A stretch of DNA of 64,000 nt from Erinaceus europaeus (GCF_950295315.1 NC_080165.1:3543734-3607733), one strand, 5' to 3'; positions 9,740 through 21,043 are shown, counted from the stretch's first letter. Made by a program: numbers and translations. Notes: generated by a model not told the origin, from the letters alone.

Positions 9740-10165
9740 TCTTTTATTTTTAATTGATTTAACAAAAGTTCAACTGTAGAATAAGACTGTAGAATAAGAG
9801 GGGTACAATTCCACACAATTCCCACCCCAGAGTTCTCCTCCCTTCCCCTCCATTGGAAGCTTCTGTGTTCTTTATCCCTCTGGGAGTCTGGACCAAAGAT
9901 CTTTATGGGGAGCAGAAGGTGGGAGGTCTGGCTTCTGTAATTGCTTCTCTGCTGGACATGGGTGTTGGCAGCTGGATCCACACCCCCAGCCTGTGTCTGT
10001 CTTTCCCTAGTGGGGCAGGGCTCTGGGGAAGGGAGGCTCCAGGACACAGGGGTGAGGTCGTCTGCCCAGGGAAGTCAGGTTGGTGTCATGGCAGCATCTG
10101 CAACTTGGTGGCTGAAAAGCATTAAGATACAAAGCAGAACATTATCTCCAAGGAGGTAGGATTTA
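9740..10165 (-). mobile_element. L1 3'UTR copy, 5'-truncated
   Basis: The blocks run in the order AATAAGAGGGGTACAATTCC, CTTTATCCCTCTGGGAGT, GGGAGGTCTGGCTTCTG, GTGGGGCAGGGCTCTGGGG. The 3' end is at the low coordinate. Frames of 72-134 codons here are repeat readings. Confidence 0.88.
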
Positions 10166-10504
10166 AGTCCAAGTAATTGCTGTTTATAAAATTCAGTGCA
10201 TTCTTCTAGAACTATGTTTAGTTAACAAAATTTTGGGTATAATGTAATAATGCATCTCTTCTGTATCCCTTTCTACTTAATCCAGAATGGCAAACACTGC
10301 ACTGATACACACCTATAGAACATCGTTATTTTTACATGAATATGGTCTATGTGTACATTTATAAACAGGCAAATGTTCATTTCTTAATATCCTTTTATGG
10401 TATATACTAAAAGCTTATGATTTGAATACGTTCCTTAAATTTTAGACTTTAATGTCCACTATGATAGTTGCAGAAAAAGTTGTTTATACATGTATTGAGT
10501 TTTT
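10166..10504. other. Unassigned non-coding stretch
   Basis: AT-rich sequence. Nothing is recognised. Confidence 0.45.
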
Positions 10505-10735
10505 TTTTAATTAAAAATGTTTATTATTTTTATTTATTGGGTGGAAATGGTTAGATATCGATAGGGTAGGGGGAGGTAAAGAGAGAGAGAAGAGAGAGAG
10601 ATAGGAGAGAGAGAGAGGCACACCTCCAGCACTACTTCACTACTCCTGAAGCTTTCCCCCTGCGGGTGGGGACCAGGGGCTCAAACCAGAGTTCTTGTGT
10701 GCTTAACCAAGTGCACCACCACCTAGGCCCTACAT
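10505..10735 (-). mobile_element. SINE, family B
   Basis: Minus-strand copy: poly-T, a GAGAGAGA-expanded body, GAAGCTTTCCCCCTGCGGGT and the head complement ACCAAGTGCACCACCACCTA. Confidence 0.85.
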
Positions 10736-11505
10736 GTCTTGAATTTTGTGATTTTTGTGCCGTATTGAAAATAATATAACCAATGTTTGAAATAACTGAA
10801 AAGGAAAATGCTTTCTTTTTTTGTAAAATACAAGGAAATAGATGTTATCTTTTTCTTCAGCTGACAGAGCTTGCTTCAAAGTAGCTTGACATTATCAGTT
10901 AGCAGTGCTGGTCAGACTCCTTTGAATATTTAAAACAAATTTAAATGAAAAGCTTTTTCACTAACACATTCCACTAGAACTACTAAATCTTCACCACTGA
11001 AGTTTAGTCATTAGGCAGATGGATGGGTTTTTATTGCTATAATTTTTAATTGTCTTCGAATTACATTTGGCCTCCCTGATTCAGGACAGTGTATGCTGCT
11101 CTTGGTTGAGTTGAAAGGGATGCACCCTAGAAGAGATAAATTATTCCATGATCACCAAAACATTGATTACAAGCGCATCGTCTTGGGCGGCAGCACTGAG
11201 TGCTCTAAAGGAGAACTAATTATGTTAGATTCCCGCCTCAGTGGGAACTGGAATATGAGATGGCTAGACAGTAATGATGTGGGTATTGGAAGGCCACACA
11301 TTCAACTCAGGGAAAAAAATGAGCTAAGTAAGCTTTTACCACGAACACCCACTGACACCCTTGAGTAAAGTGTAACATAAAACTAAGTGGGGGAAAAATA
11401 GACCTTAGGGAGACACATGTCATGGTGATTCACCTCCACTCTACCAAACATACAATGATCTCTGCTGGGAACCCAGTACTTAGCTGGGGACAGTTGAAAT
11501 GAGAG
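10736..11505. other. Unassigned stretch with a 91-codon open frame
   Basis: A plus-strand frame at 11093-11368 begins MLLLVELKGMHPRRDK. I see no family resemblance, splice context or codon signature, so it is not called as a gene. No repeat is recognised around it. Confidence 0.3.
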
Positions 11506-11510
11506 TGAGG

Positions 11511-11659
11511 TGGTCCGGGAGGTGGCACAATGAAAAAGCTCTGGACTCTCAAGCATGAGGTCCTGAGTTTGATCCCCGCAGCATATGTGCCAGAGTGATG
11601 TCTAGTTCTTTCTCTCTCTTCCTGTATTTCTCATAAATAAATAAAATCTTAAAAAAAAT
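11511..11659 (+). mobile_element. SINE, family E (tRNA-related)
   Basis: The head GGTCCGGGAGGTGGCACAAT is followed by B-box-like GAGTTTGATCCC, GCCAGAGTGATGTCTAGTTC, a pyrimidine body and an AATAAATAAAATCTT tail. An imperfect TSD of the AAATGAGAGTGAG / AAATGAGGGTGAA type flanks it (from 11498 and 11660). Confidence 0.85.
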
Positions 11660-11852
11660 AAATGAGGGTGAAATAAGGCCTGAACACTGTGGGGTCCCTC
11701 TTATGTCTAGGATTAAGGAGAACTGCACCGAGGTAGTGGACACCTTTGATACTGAGAAAGTCTTAAGAACGTGCACACTGTGTGTGTCAGAGATTCTCAG
11801 CATGTCAGTATAAGCTCACTTTTCCTTCCAGTCCTTTATTTCAACAAACTTT

Positions 11853-12226
11853 TTAAAAAATTTATTTCCCTTTTTGTTGCTTTATTGTTGTTGTAGTTAT
11901 TATTGTTGTTATTGATGTTGTCCTTGTGGGTCTGGCTTCTGTAATTGCTTCCCCGCTGAACATGGGTGTTGGCAGGTGGATCCACACTCCCAGCCTGTCT
12001 CTCTCTTTCCCTAGTGGGGCAGGGCTCTGGGGAATTGGGGCTCCAGGACACATTGGTGGGGTTGTCTGCCCAGAGAAGTGCAATTGGCATCATGGTAGCA
12101 TCTGGAACCTGGTGGCTGAAAAAAAAGTTAACATATAAAGCCATACACATTGTTGACTAATCATGAACCTAAAGGCTGGAATAGTGCAGATGAAGATTTG
12201 GACTCTCCGTTTTGGAAATAGCTAGT
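11853..12226 (-). mobile_element. L1 3'UTR joined to a SINE-A tail (chimera)
   Basis: At 11926-12226 is the L1 3'UTR from GGTCTGGCTTCTGTAATTGC onward. In place of its normal last ~230 bases, 11853-11925 is the reverse complement of the family A SINE tail (GTAGTTATTATTGTTG type). On the minus strand the order is L1 UTR then SINE tail. This may be a template-switch product or two insertions plus a deletion. No clear TSD was found. Confidence 0.6.
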
Positions 12227-12565
12227 AGTTTTTTTTTTTTTTTTTTTGCCTCCAGGGTTATCACTAGGGCTAGGTGCTTGCACCATGAATCCACTGCTCC
12301 TAGAGGCCATTTTCCCCATTTTTTTTTTGCCCTTGTTGTGGTTGTTATAGTTGTTGTTGTTGTTGGATAGGACAGAGAGAAATCAAGAGAGGAGGGGAAG
12401 ACAGAGAGGGAGAGAGAAAGACAGACACCTGCAGACCTGCTTCACCGGCTTCTGAAGCGACCCCCCCTGAAGGTGGGGAGCCGGGGGCTCGAACTGGGAT
12501 CCTTATGCTGGTCCTTGAGCTTTGCACCACGTGCGCTTAACCCGCTGTGCTACCACCCAGCCCCC
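12227..12565 (-). mobile_element. SINE, family A, long form
   Basis: Minus-strand long form: poly-T, then a unit with GGTTATCACTAGGGCTAGG and AATCCACTGCTCCTAGAGG, then the usual tail, body and head complement ending CGCTGTGCTACCACCCAGCC. The extra unit also appears at 42560-42640, 34700-34750 and 51329-51390. Confidence 0.85.
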
Positions 12566-12745
12566 TCCTTCTCTTTTTCTATATTATTCAATAGGATAGA
12601 GAAAAATTGAGATGGGAGAGGGATATAGAAAGGGAAAAGAGAAAGACACCCACAGACCTGCTTCCCCTCTTGTGAAGTGCCTCCCCCCCTCCCTGCAGGT
12701 GGGGAGCAGGGTCTTGAACCGGGGTCCTTATGCGGCCCCCTCACC
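12566..12745 (-). mobile_element. SINE, family A/B related
   Basis: A second minus-strand SINE directly abuts the previous one. It has a GATAGAGAAAAATTGAGATG body, CCCTGCAGGTGGGGAGCAGG and a truncated head complement. Confidence 0.7.
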
Positions 12746-12759
12746 AGAACTTCTTTAGT

Positions 12760-12868
12760 TCCCATAGCACCTGCTGTGTAGTGTCAGCGCTTGAAGCTGA
12801 GTGACCTTATGGCAAGGTGTGAACAGTAGCTCCCCTGTGAGCTATCTCTTCAGACCCTTCCATGACAG
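12760..12868 (-). mobile_element. Probable SINE, family F fragment
   Basis: GCGCTTGAAGCTGAGTGACC through GTGAGCTATCTCTTCAGACC fits a diverged reversed tRNA-like head. The family assignment is tentative. Confidence 0.4.
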
Positions 12869-13700
12869 TCTATGAATCTGATTCTTCCAACAGTCTAAGA
12901 AATGTGAAGTGACAAACATAAGGTCTTGCTAATATATCATTACCCGCCAGCGCTGATACCCTATCTTCTTATTTCACCTACTTTCTATAGTTCTCTCAAA
13001 AATATTATCTCACTTCCAGTAAGTATGTTTGTAAAGTTACAGAAGAGACATTGTTTCCATATAGTAGAGAAGGAAATTAATTGTGTCTCGAAGCCGTGAA
13101 GTAGAGTTTTAGTTTTGTTTCCATATCATTTTTTGTTTTACTTATATCTAAGTGTGCAGTCTACTATAGTCTTTGTTGTACAACACGTTGATTTTAGTCC
13201 ATTGGGTAATAGTGCATGTAGAGTGTCCCCAGATGTGGGATAGAGATAAAAGCCAGGCCTGCCTATGTTCATGACCTTCTCTGAAAATTCATTAAGGACA
13301 TCATGAGCCCGTCCAAATATATCCTTCCTCCTTTATCTTTTTCTTTTTGGCTCTAACCTCATTGTAAGAGAAACTATGTATGACTTGACAGATAATCCAA
13401 TGAAACTATTACAGAATATTTTAGATAGGTGTTTTAGGAAAATGATTCATGAAATGATTGCTGGGGTCAGCTACCGTGAATGGAACTTTCCAAAGGTCTT
13501 AGGACGACAAGTGATCTGACAGTTTCCTCCGTGAGCCGCAGGGGAGGAGCCCACAGTTCATTCTCATAAGGCCTGGGTCAGTATGTATGTTTCATTTTTC
13601 TTCCATGTAAAAGACTTAAGTATTAGTAGAAGCTAAAATATGTGACCACTGCACTGGACTCAAAATACAGAAGGAATTTGTTAATGTTATCCCTACATTT
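12869..13700. other. Unassigned non-coding stretch
   Basis: Nothing is recognised apart from AT-rich unique-looking sequence. Confidence 0.45.
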
Positions 13701-13716
13701 AAAAATTATTAGTGAT

Positions 13717-13968
13717 AGGACCAGCATAAGGATCCTGGCTTGGGCTCCCTGGCTCCCCACCTGCAGGGGAGTCGCTTCACAGGCGGTGAAGCAGGTCTGC
13801 AGGTGTCTGTCTTTCTCCCCCCCTTTGTCTGCCCCTCCTCTCTCCATTTCTCTCTGCCCTATCCAACAACGACGACATCAATAACAACAACAATACTAAC
13901 TACAACAATAAAAAGACAACAAGGGCAACAAAAGGGAAAATAAATTAATTAAAATTTATAAACTAATT
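13717..13968 (+). mobile_element. SINE, family A, 5'-truncated
   Basis: It lacks the first ~45 bases of the head and starts at GGACCAGCATAAGGATCC. Body and CAA-rich tail are intact. A perfect 15-bp TSD AAAATTATTAGTGAT lies at 13702-13716 and 13969-13983. It is inserted at the 3' edge of an L1 3'UTR copy. Confidence 0.92.
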
Positions 13969-14087
13969 AAAATTATTAGTGATTTAATAATTCACAAGAT
14001 TATAAGGTAACAGGGGAAAAATTCCACAGAGTTCCCAGCATCAGAGTGCTGGGTTGCACCCCCTCCTCTGGAAGGTTCCCTGTGCTT
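13969..14087 (-). mobile_element. Older L1 3'UTR fragment
   Basis: TTAGTGATTTAATAATTCAC and AAGGTAACAGGGGAAAAATT match the 3' side of the older L1 UTR subtype. It stops near 14087, where U4-like sequence begins. Confidence 0.75.
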
Positions 14088-14088
14088 A

Positions 14089-14120
14089 AGCTTTGCACAG
14101 TGGCAGTACCCTAGCCAGTG
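14089..14120 (+). pseudogene. U4 snRNA 5'-end-like fragment
   Basis: The first 32 bases resemble the conserved 5' end of U4 snRNA as I remember it, about 28 of 32 positions; one difference is a likely CpG decay. The stem-loop and Sm-site parts of U4 are absent and the sequence passes directly into an antisense SINE fragment. A truncated retropseudogene or chimera is likelier than a gene. Confidence 0.5.
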
Positions 14121-14154
14121 TGCACTTAACCCACTGCGCTACCGCCCAAGTCCG
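14120..14154 (-). mobile_element. SINE, family A head remnant
   Basis: TGCACTTAACCCACTGCGCT and ACCGCCCAAGTCC are the reverse complement of the SINE A head. Body and tail are missing. Confidence 0.7.
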
Positions 14155-14585
14155 CAGATTTAGTTTTTATCTTACATGGGGCAATGCCACCCAAATATCC
14201 CAATTCATTTATATTTCCAGAAATTGGCAAGATTGAAGATGGGGGAATAGTGAGAGAAATAACACTGAAGCCCATATAAGCCTCGTAGAAAGAAGAAAGT
14301 GAGTGGCCGGCCGGCAGGCTTGGTGTGGCGGCTGAGGAAGCCGAGCGCATGAGCACAGGCCGCTCACACTGCCGCTGCGCCCACACAGGGCTGCACCTCG
14401 GCTTCGCCCTCTTCCGCCCATGGCTTATCTGTGTCCCTACAAACTGATGTCTGGGATCTGTTGACCAGCTGCGTACAAACATCTCTTCCTATCAGAACAT
14501 TTAGAGCCAGTTTGGTACACAGCACAAGATTCAGTAGGGAGGACATGAATCATAAATCTTACTATGTAGTGCTTTCCATTCTTGG
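14155..14585. other. Unassigned stretch with a GC-rich core
   Basis: Positions 14300-14430 are locally GC- and CpG-rich (GGCCGGCCGGCAGG and following). Minus-strand frames of up to 118 codons cover it but show no domain I recognise. Confidence 0.35.
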
Positions 14586-14588
14586 TTC

Positions 14589-14790
14589 TTTTTTTTTTTT
14601 AACTTTTTTAAAAATTAATTTTATGTTTGAGAAAGATGCAGAGAGAGAGACACACACACACAGAGAAACACCAGAGCAGAGCACTGATCAGCTCTGGCTT
14701 ATGGTGGTGGGGGGGATTGAACCTGGGACTTAGGAGCCTCAGGCATGAGAGTCTGTTTGCATGACCATTATGCTGTCTCCCCCGCCGCCC
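14589..14790 (-). mobile_element. SINE, family C
   Basis: Minus-strand copy: poly-T, a GAGAGAGACACACACACACA variation in the body, CAGCTCTGGCTTATGGTGGT, GATTGAACCTGGGACTT and head complement GCATGACCATTATGCTGTCT. Confidence 0.85.
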
Positions 14791-15072
14791 CCACTCTTGT
14801 TTCTCATTCAAATGGTTAATAAGAGTCATCTATTTGAAGGCACCTCTCCAAGATCTACGTGGGACATAGACACATGTGGGTACTGAGCTCTTCAAAGGAT
14901 GAAAGGATTAGACTGCATGCAAGGACAAAAGGTACTGCAAGTAGGTCATCTTTCACAGTCACAAACCATGTCCATGGATGAAGCTAGTGTAGCCAACTGT
15001 CTTATGGTTCTAACAACCTCTAGGAAATTGCAGATTCACATGCTGTCCCAGAACATCTGATTTAGCTTTAGG

Positions 15073-15357
15073 ATTTTAAAAAAATATTTACTTATTTATT
15101 CCCTTTTGTTGCCCTTGTTGTTTTATTGTTGTAGTTGTTATTGATGTCGTCTTTGTTAGACAGGACAGAGAGAAATGGAGAGAGGAGGGGAAGACAGAGA
15201 GGGGGAGAGAAAGATAGACACCTGCAGACCTGCTTCACTGCCTGTGAAGCGACTCCCCTGCAAGTGGGGAGCCGGGGGGCTGGAACTGGAATCCTTACAC
15301 CGGTCCTTGCGCTTCATGCCATGTGCACTTAACCTGCTGAGCTACCACCTGACCTCC
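15073..15357 (-). mobile_element. SINE, family A, full length
   Basis: Minus-strand copy with the tail complement (TTGTTGTTTTATTGTTGTAG), body and head complement ending GCTACCACCTGACCTCC. TSD AGCTTTAGG at 15064-15072 and 15358-15366. Confidence 0.92.
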
Positions 15358-15374
15358 AGCTTTAGGGTTTTTAA

Positions 15375-17120
15375 TTTGACTAAAAGATGTGTAAAAGCAG
15401 AAGGCCACCCACCTCCCTGTTGACTCTACATCTGTGTGGGATTCTGTGCAAACAACATGTGAGCTGACGTTGGCATTCACTTAGGCCTACTAGCTTCAAT
15501 GTAATTCATTGCTTTTGCCCTCCTTTTTCTTCAGACAGGATAAAAAGGATGAAAGAAGACATTTTAGAGAGGCACTGTTTTCATCAATAATCTCACAAAT
15601 GAGGTAAGGCTCAAAGTGGCCAAATTAGAACCTGGGAACAGAGCTCCGTCATCCTTACATCTAAATCATAATTTTGCTGAAAATGATTAATGCTGGGTGA
15701 AAAATCAGTGTTCCTTTGATAAAATAATACTTTTCTGGTGCTCCTGTTGAATAGTCAGGAAATGGCCCAGCTTTTGGTAATGAATTAGCTTTCATATACA
15801 GTGTTAGAGTAATTCCAAAACATGAACCACAGTAATGTCTGCATTGCCAGGAAATTCGCCAGAGTTTCCAGGGACAGCTGACAAGAGTTCATTCTCTACT
15901 GCTGCTTCATATCCCTGTTATCGCCCCCCTTTCTTGTCTTTGTATGTTGGTAGACCATCTCTTGCTCAAAGAGTCTCTACAGTTCCCCTTCTGCTTATTC
16001 AACTGCATCGAACAGAAGTTAGAAAATACACGGCAGGACTTCTTGGTGATGTGTTCAGCTTTCAAGTGTTACGCTAAGTACTTTTAGTGCTTGATAAGAT
16101 GGTGAGGTATAGTTCCTGTAACTTATCGTATGTAGTCATGAAGACTGCAATAAGAACTTGAGATTTTTCTGATTCCTGGATTGCAACAAACAAGTACTAT
16201 GAAGAAGCTGGCTCCCTGTCATCATCCGATGCACTGAAATGCTTCTTTTGGACACACTTCTTCTGTCCACTGTCCACCCCACTCCTTTAGGCTCAGCATT
16301 GCCAAGTCCAGGCCCTTCTCTCCCATGAGCATAGCTTAAATTCATCTAGCAAGTGATTTGAACTGCAGAATGGAGATCATGTTAAAGTGGAAAGAGGAAG
16401 AAAGCTTTGGAGACAGCACAGAATGCGCTTCTAGTAGTCCAAGTTAAAAACGACCAGAGCAGCAGCAAGGGATTTGCCTGCTAGAGTAGTGTGGTTATTA
16501 ATGGACAAATGCTCTTTGCTCAACCGGAGAGTAGCTTCTACTCCTTGTGGTTATGGGAAGAGGAAATGGAAGGAGACAACACTTTACTGGCAGACACATT
16601 ACTGAGCCTGCAGAGGCAGCAAGAATAATGAGCGGAGAGACCCTCCAAGCAACTAACTAAGCAAGTAACTGCTGCAGGAGGGTCCAGATTCCTTGGACAT
16701 GCAGGGGACTAGGCTGGGTCACCTTCTATCAGAGCCTTAGGGAGCAACCAAATGGCTGGGGAATAGCATCATCGAATAATGCTCAAATCGCTGGGGGAGA
16801 AGTAAGGTCTCCTGATCTTGTCCGTGTGTGGGTCATGGTTATTCAAGGCAGTTGACTTTTCACTCCACTTACGTCACAAAAGAATAGTCATGTGCTGACC
16901 ATCTACTGTGACATGGCACTGGGCTCAGATATTCATTCTGTAATCCGTCTATGCCTTGAACGTTTCCTTCAATAAAGCTATGAAATATTATTGATTGAAA
17001 GGTTGCAAATAGTATCACTAATATAATGCTCGGTGTAAGCAGATTGGTCAGGATTTATTCTTAGTTATAGAATTATAAAATAATGTCAGTTAGAAATAGT
17101 GAGACTGTGTTTTATCTTGT
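15375..17120. other. Repeat-poor unassigned stretch, about 1.7 kb
   Basis: No repeat, exon or RNA gene is recognised. Frames at 15835-16077 and 16136-16345 lack identifiable domains. Confidence 0.4.
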
Positions 17121-17124
17121 AAAA

Positions 17125-17337
17125 GCATAAACCGTCTTTATTTATTTTTGAATAGAGACAAAGAGAAATTGAGAAGGGAAGATGAGATAGAATGGGGAAA
17201 GATAAAGAGGCACCCTCAGCCCTGCTTCAACACCTGTGAAGCTTTCTCCCCTGCAGGTGGGGATCAGGGACTTGAACCTGAGTCCTTGTGCACTGTAACA
17301 CATGCACTTAACCAGGTGTGCCATTGCCTGGCCCCAA
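17125..17337 (-). mobile_element. SINE, family B
   Basis: Minus-strand copy: TTTATTTATTTTTGAATAGA, a GA-rich body, GAAGCTTTCTCCCCTGCAGG, then head complement TTAACCAGGTGTGCCATTGC. Confidence 0.88.
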
Positions 17338-18753
17338 GTTTATGTTTTCAATAGGTATTTTGTATGTTTTCCACATTAAATTGTTTAATAGAATCAGTTC
17401 TCACAGAGGACATATTTGAAAATACAATCAGTAAGAGATAATACATAACATAGATGGAGTAGGACCCAATAATGGAAGGATGTAAATTAATCAAAGTTAA
17501 CCAAAAGCAAAACACGTCATTCTGGCAGTGTCCCTTGCACAGGAGCAGATGTTCTCTACAAAGTATCTTTCCAACTTTCTTGTTTCTATTAAGAAAACAG
17601 CTTTCTCTGAGAAGAAAATTACAATGGAAGGAGTCAGACAGAAAGACACAGTAGTACTCGCTTCTGTTATGGAGAACTTGAAGGATAAATGGATAATATG
17701 TGAAAGAGGATAGTTTTTGCAGGACCATAGTTTTCAAGAGTCTTAAAATTCATCTGCTACCATTGTGTTCTTCCACTTGTGACGTGTCCTTGAAATGGAG
17801 AGAAGGGATGTATCAAGAGCTTTTGAGTCTACAAAATCAATTTGTTTAAAGGAAAGTGTCCCTAGAAAGGGTTAGAACTGACTAATAGATACATGGATGG
17901 TTTTCTTTGGCATCATGTCAGAAAATCTTGTTAATTGCAAAGGTGAAAAAAATCATATGGACCTCTAAAAGTTTCTGAGGAAAAGCAAGGAAAAAAACAT
18001 ATATATGGGGTTTCTCTGGACTTCTGTCTTTTCTATTGTTTGCTCAGCCTTGCAGAGCCCAGCTCTGATACTGTTGGCCATTATTGCCCCAGTCACAGCA
18101 GGGAGGTTTCCCTACCTGATCCGAAGCCCACTCCCTGGCGCTCCCTCAGAAAATATGCGATTTCCTAGCTAAATTGGAATGCTCCATTCAAAGAGTTCTT
18201 GGAACTTTTCCCTCTGTCACGATACCTGGTGAATGGTTTCACTTTTTCCAACCTAACTTATAACATCGCTGGTAGGAAACTGTGCTGATGGGTCCAATTT
18301 TCCTTTTAGTTTTGTCTTCTGTTGGATGCTTCCTTCCTGCCAGTCTTCTGGTGTTATTTAGTCATTAGCCAGAGATGGAAGGTTGATTATTGATTTTGAC
18401 AGTCACCAGCTTATTTTCCCAGAGTTCACAATACCACTCCAGTTGACAGGTGTTACTCTTAAAATCCTTCAGTTTCTTTTGCTCCCTTTGAATGAGGCTT
18501 CTATATCTGCTGTCTTGTTTATCTTCCCAGAGGAAGCACAGTGTGTTTTCTAGTTGATAAAAGCTTTGTTTTGTTCCTACTTTTTTATGACAGATTAGGC
18601 AGCCAATGGAAAAAATCCTTTTTTAAAGTTAATCTAAAATTTAAAGTGTTTATTAAACTAGGGTTCATTGGGGATAAAAGAAGAGAATCAAAAAACAGGT
18701 AAGGATCTTGGTGTATTTAGAATCAGGGAAGCACATCCACTATTGTTACAACA
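17338..18753. other. Repeat-poor unassigned stretch before the gap
   Basis: Nothing is recognised. Minor opposing frames at 17348-17737 show no domain. Confidence 0.4.
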
Positions 18754-18953
18754 NNNNNNNNNNNNNNNNNNNNNNNNNNNNNNNNNNNNNNNNNNNNNNN
18801 NNNNNNNNNNNNNNNNNNNNNNNNNNNNNNNNNNNNNNNNNNNNNNNNNNNNNNNNNNNNNNNNNNNNNNNNNNNNNNNNNNNNNNNNNNNNNNNNNNNN
18901 NNNNNNNNNNNNNNNNNNNNNNNNNNNNNNNNNNNNNNNNNNNNNNNNNNNNN
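18754..18953. other. Assembly gap
   Basis: A run of 200 N, probably a placeholder length. Frames reported through it are meaningless. Confidence 1.
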
Positions 18954-19139
18954 TTCTATCAGTAGAATATCAGAGTTCCTTTTCCCTCACATTTTATTTC
19001 AGAATTTGGGGGATAACTTCTTTGGGGTAGAAAGAGACAGAGGGAGAGGCAAGAGAATGACTTCAGGGAGCCAGCACTCAGCACTGTGCTGTGGCAGTTA
19101 TACATGAACCTGGGCTGCATAGAACAAAGCAAGCATCCT

Positions 19140-19640
19140 CTGCTAGATGGATTTTATTTTTTATTCATTTTGATTGTACATTAGTGATTTAATATTGATT
19201 TACAAAACTATGGGGCAACAGAGGTGTAATTCTACATAATTCCCACCACCAGAGTTCCAAGTCCCCATCCCTCCTTCAGAAACTGCAGTAGTTCTCCCAA
19301 GGTCACAGGCATGGGTTGACTATTATTTCTTTTTAAAAAAATATTTTATTTATTTATTTTCTCTTTTGTTTTCCTTGTTTTTCATTGTTGTTATAGTTAT
19401 TATTTTTATGGTTGTTGTTAGGACAGAGAGAAATGGAGAGAGGAGGGGAAGACAGAGAGGGGGGAGAGAAAGATAGACACTTGCAGACCTGCTTCACCGC
19501 CTGTGAAGTGACCCCCCTGCAGGTGGGGAGCTGGGACCAGGGTCCTTACGCGGGTCCTTGCACTTTGCGCCGCCTGCGCTTAACCCGCTGTGCTACCGCC
19601 AACTCCTGACTATTATTTCTATAACTATCTGTATATATAT
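19140..19640 (-). mobile_element. Older L1 3'UTR fragment, interrupted by a SINE
   Basis: TTAGTGATTTAATATTGATT, the CACCAGAGTTCCAAGTCCCC block and GTTCTCCCAAGGTCACAGGC match the older UTR subtype. The segment resumes after the SINE at 19607. Confidence 0.82.
19331..19606 (-). mobile_element. SINE, family A, full length
   Basis: Minus-strand copy nested in the L1 3'UTR. A perfect 14-bp TSD TGACTATTATTTCT lies at 19317-19330 and 19607-19620. Head complement ends GTGCTACCGCCAACTCC. Confidence 0.95.
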
Positions 19641-19649
19641 ATTTTTTAT

Positions 19650-19762
19650 GACCAGCTCACTATCCAACTCTAGTTTACAGTGGCTCTGGGGATTGAACCC
19701 GAGACAGACCTTTGGTGCCTTATAGATGAAATATTATTTTACATAATGCCTCTCTAGCACAG
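19650..19762 (-). mobile_element. SINE, family C, diverged
   Basis: TTTACAGTGGCTCTGGGGAT, GATTGAACCCGAGACAG and the ACATAATGCCTCTCTAGC end fit a diverged minus-strand family C copy. Confidence 0.55.
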
Positions 19763-20424
19763 CTAGATGATTTTTTAAAGATAGATTGTGATATAGATGA
19801 ACAGAGTCATGATGGGAAGGGCTTTTTACAATACCTCAGTATGGGAAAGGCAGTGGTTTGGGTTTTGAATAAATTAACAAATATCATGCAAACACTGGGG
19901 GACTATTTTCCCCCAAATCCTTGTAGCCATCACGGTTATCAACTAATTTCCCTAGAAATTCTCTTTGCAATTCAAATATGATGGATTCAGGACATCTTCT
20001 GAGCAATCGATACAAGTCCTACTCTACCATCTTCTTGACGACTCTTCTTAAATTCCAAGTTTTGATCTTGTTTAGATTTACCTTTCAAGAAGTAGTGGTG
20101 AATGTTAGCTTATTACTCAATGTTACTTTTCTTTTCCTTGAAGTCCTGTACAGCACACTACCCTAATAGTTTCTGATCAGATGAAATCAGTCTATAAATC
20201 ATGATTGTGTGGTTCAGAAACTTAAGCGGAACTCACCAGAGATGAGTCAGCTCTGCTCCATAAAGGTTATGGCTTGTGTCCTCACTGCCTGAATTGGCTG
20301 GACTACAGGATCAAAGATGATCTCGCGCATGTGCCTGGGCATTAATTAGTTCATGGCTACTGGCTGGGACCTCTCTCTTGGTATATGACCTCTTCTGTCA
20401 AATGAATAGCTGGTTTCTAAATAA
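19763..20424. other. Unassigned non-coding stretch
   Basis: No gene or named repeat is recognised. Confidence 0.45.
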
Positions 20425-20500
20425 TTAATTAATTTTTATTGGGGATTAATGTTTTACACTCAAAAGTAAATATGATAGTTTGTACATGCATGACATTATT
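20425..20500 (-). mobile_element. L1 3' end, second 3'UTR type, short
   Basis: TTTATTGGGGATTAATGTTT followed by TAGTTTGTACATGCATGACA. About 75 bases of the extreme L1 3' end. Confidence 0.75.
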
Positions 20501-20504
20501 TATA

Positions 20505-20640
20505 TTGTTCTTTTTAAATTTTTCTACAAGAGAATCCCTCTGCTCTGGTTTATGATGGTGCAGGGGATTGAATTTTGGAGCATAGGACATGAGATTATCT
20601 TTGCAGCACCATTACAGTATCTCCCCCCCCCTCCCCCCCC
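20505..20640 (-). mobile_element. SINE, family C
   Basis: Minus-strand copy with CTCTGGTTTATGATGGTGCA, GGGGATTGAATTTTGGAGC and the C-rich end complementary to the head (20620-20640). Confidence 0.7.
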
Positions 20641-21040
20641 GCCCTACCCCGCCCTAGTTGGGATGTCTTCGTGGTATTCTTTGGGACAGCAAACTCATGA
20701 GAGAGAGCCACTGCAGTCGTGCCTCACAGAGCCTGGAGTATGGGCCCTGCATCATTCCTCCCCTTACATTTTAGCGGGCAGCTTGCACGCAGAATCAACC
20801 CCAGATTCAAGGCAAGAAGGAATAGATTTCTCTTTTTCTGATGTATTTTCCTCTTACGAGGGAACTAATGGGTTAGTGTCTTTGACGCATATACACAACC
20901 CCTCTCCACTTTGACCTTAAGGAGCTGTCTGTAAGTGACTGTGACCATCTCCTCCGCCAGCTGCTTGTCACACCTCCTAGAATGTGCAGCTCCTAGTGGT
21001 ATCATCTGCTTGTGTAGAATCAAGGACAGAGTTTGCTCGT
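20641..21040. other. Unassigned non-coding stretch
   Basis: Nothing is recognised. A 144-codon plus-strand frame (20480-20914) runs through the SINE and into this stretch without any domain. Confidence 0.4.
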
Positions 21041-21043
21041 CTT

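Noticed and set aside
14089..14120. Functional U4 snRNA gene
   Set aside because: Only the first ~32 bases are present. The stem II, 3' stem-loop and Sm site are missing.
18668..19030. 120-codon ORF
   Set aside because: It spans the N gap, so the frame is not real.
20480..20914. 144-codon plus-strand protein
   Set aside because: Its first part is an antisense SINE and its proline run comes from a C-rich SINE end. The rest has no domain.
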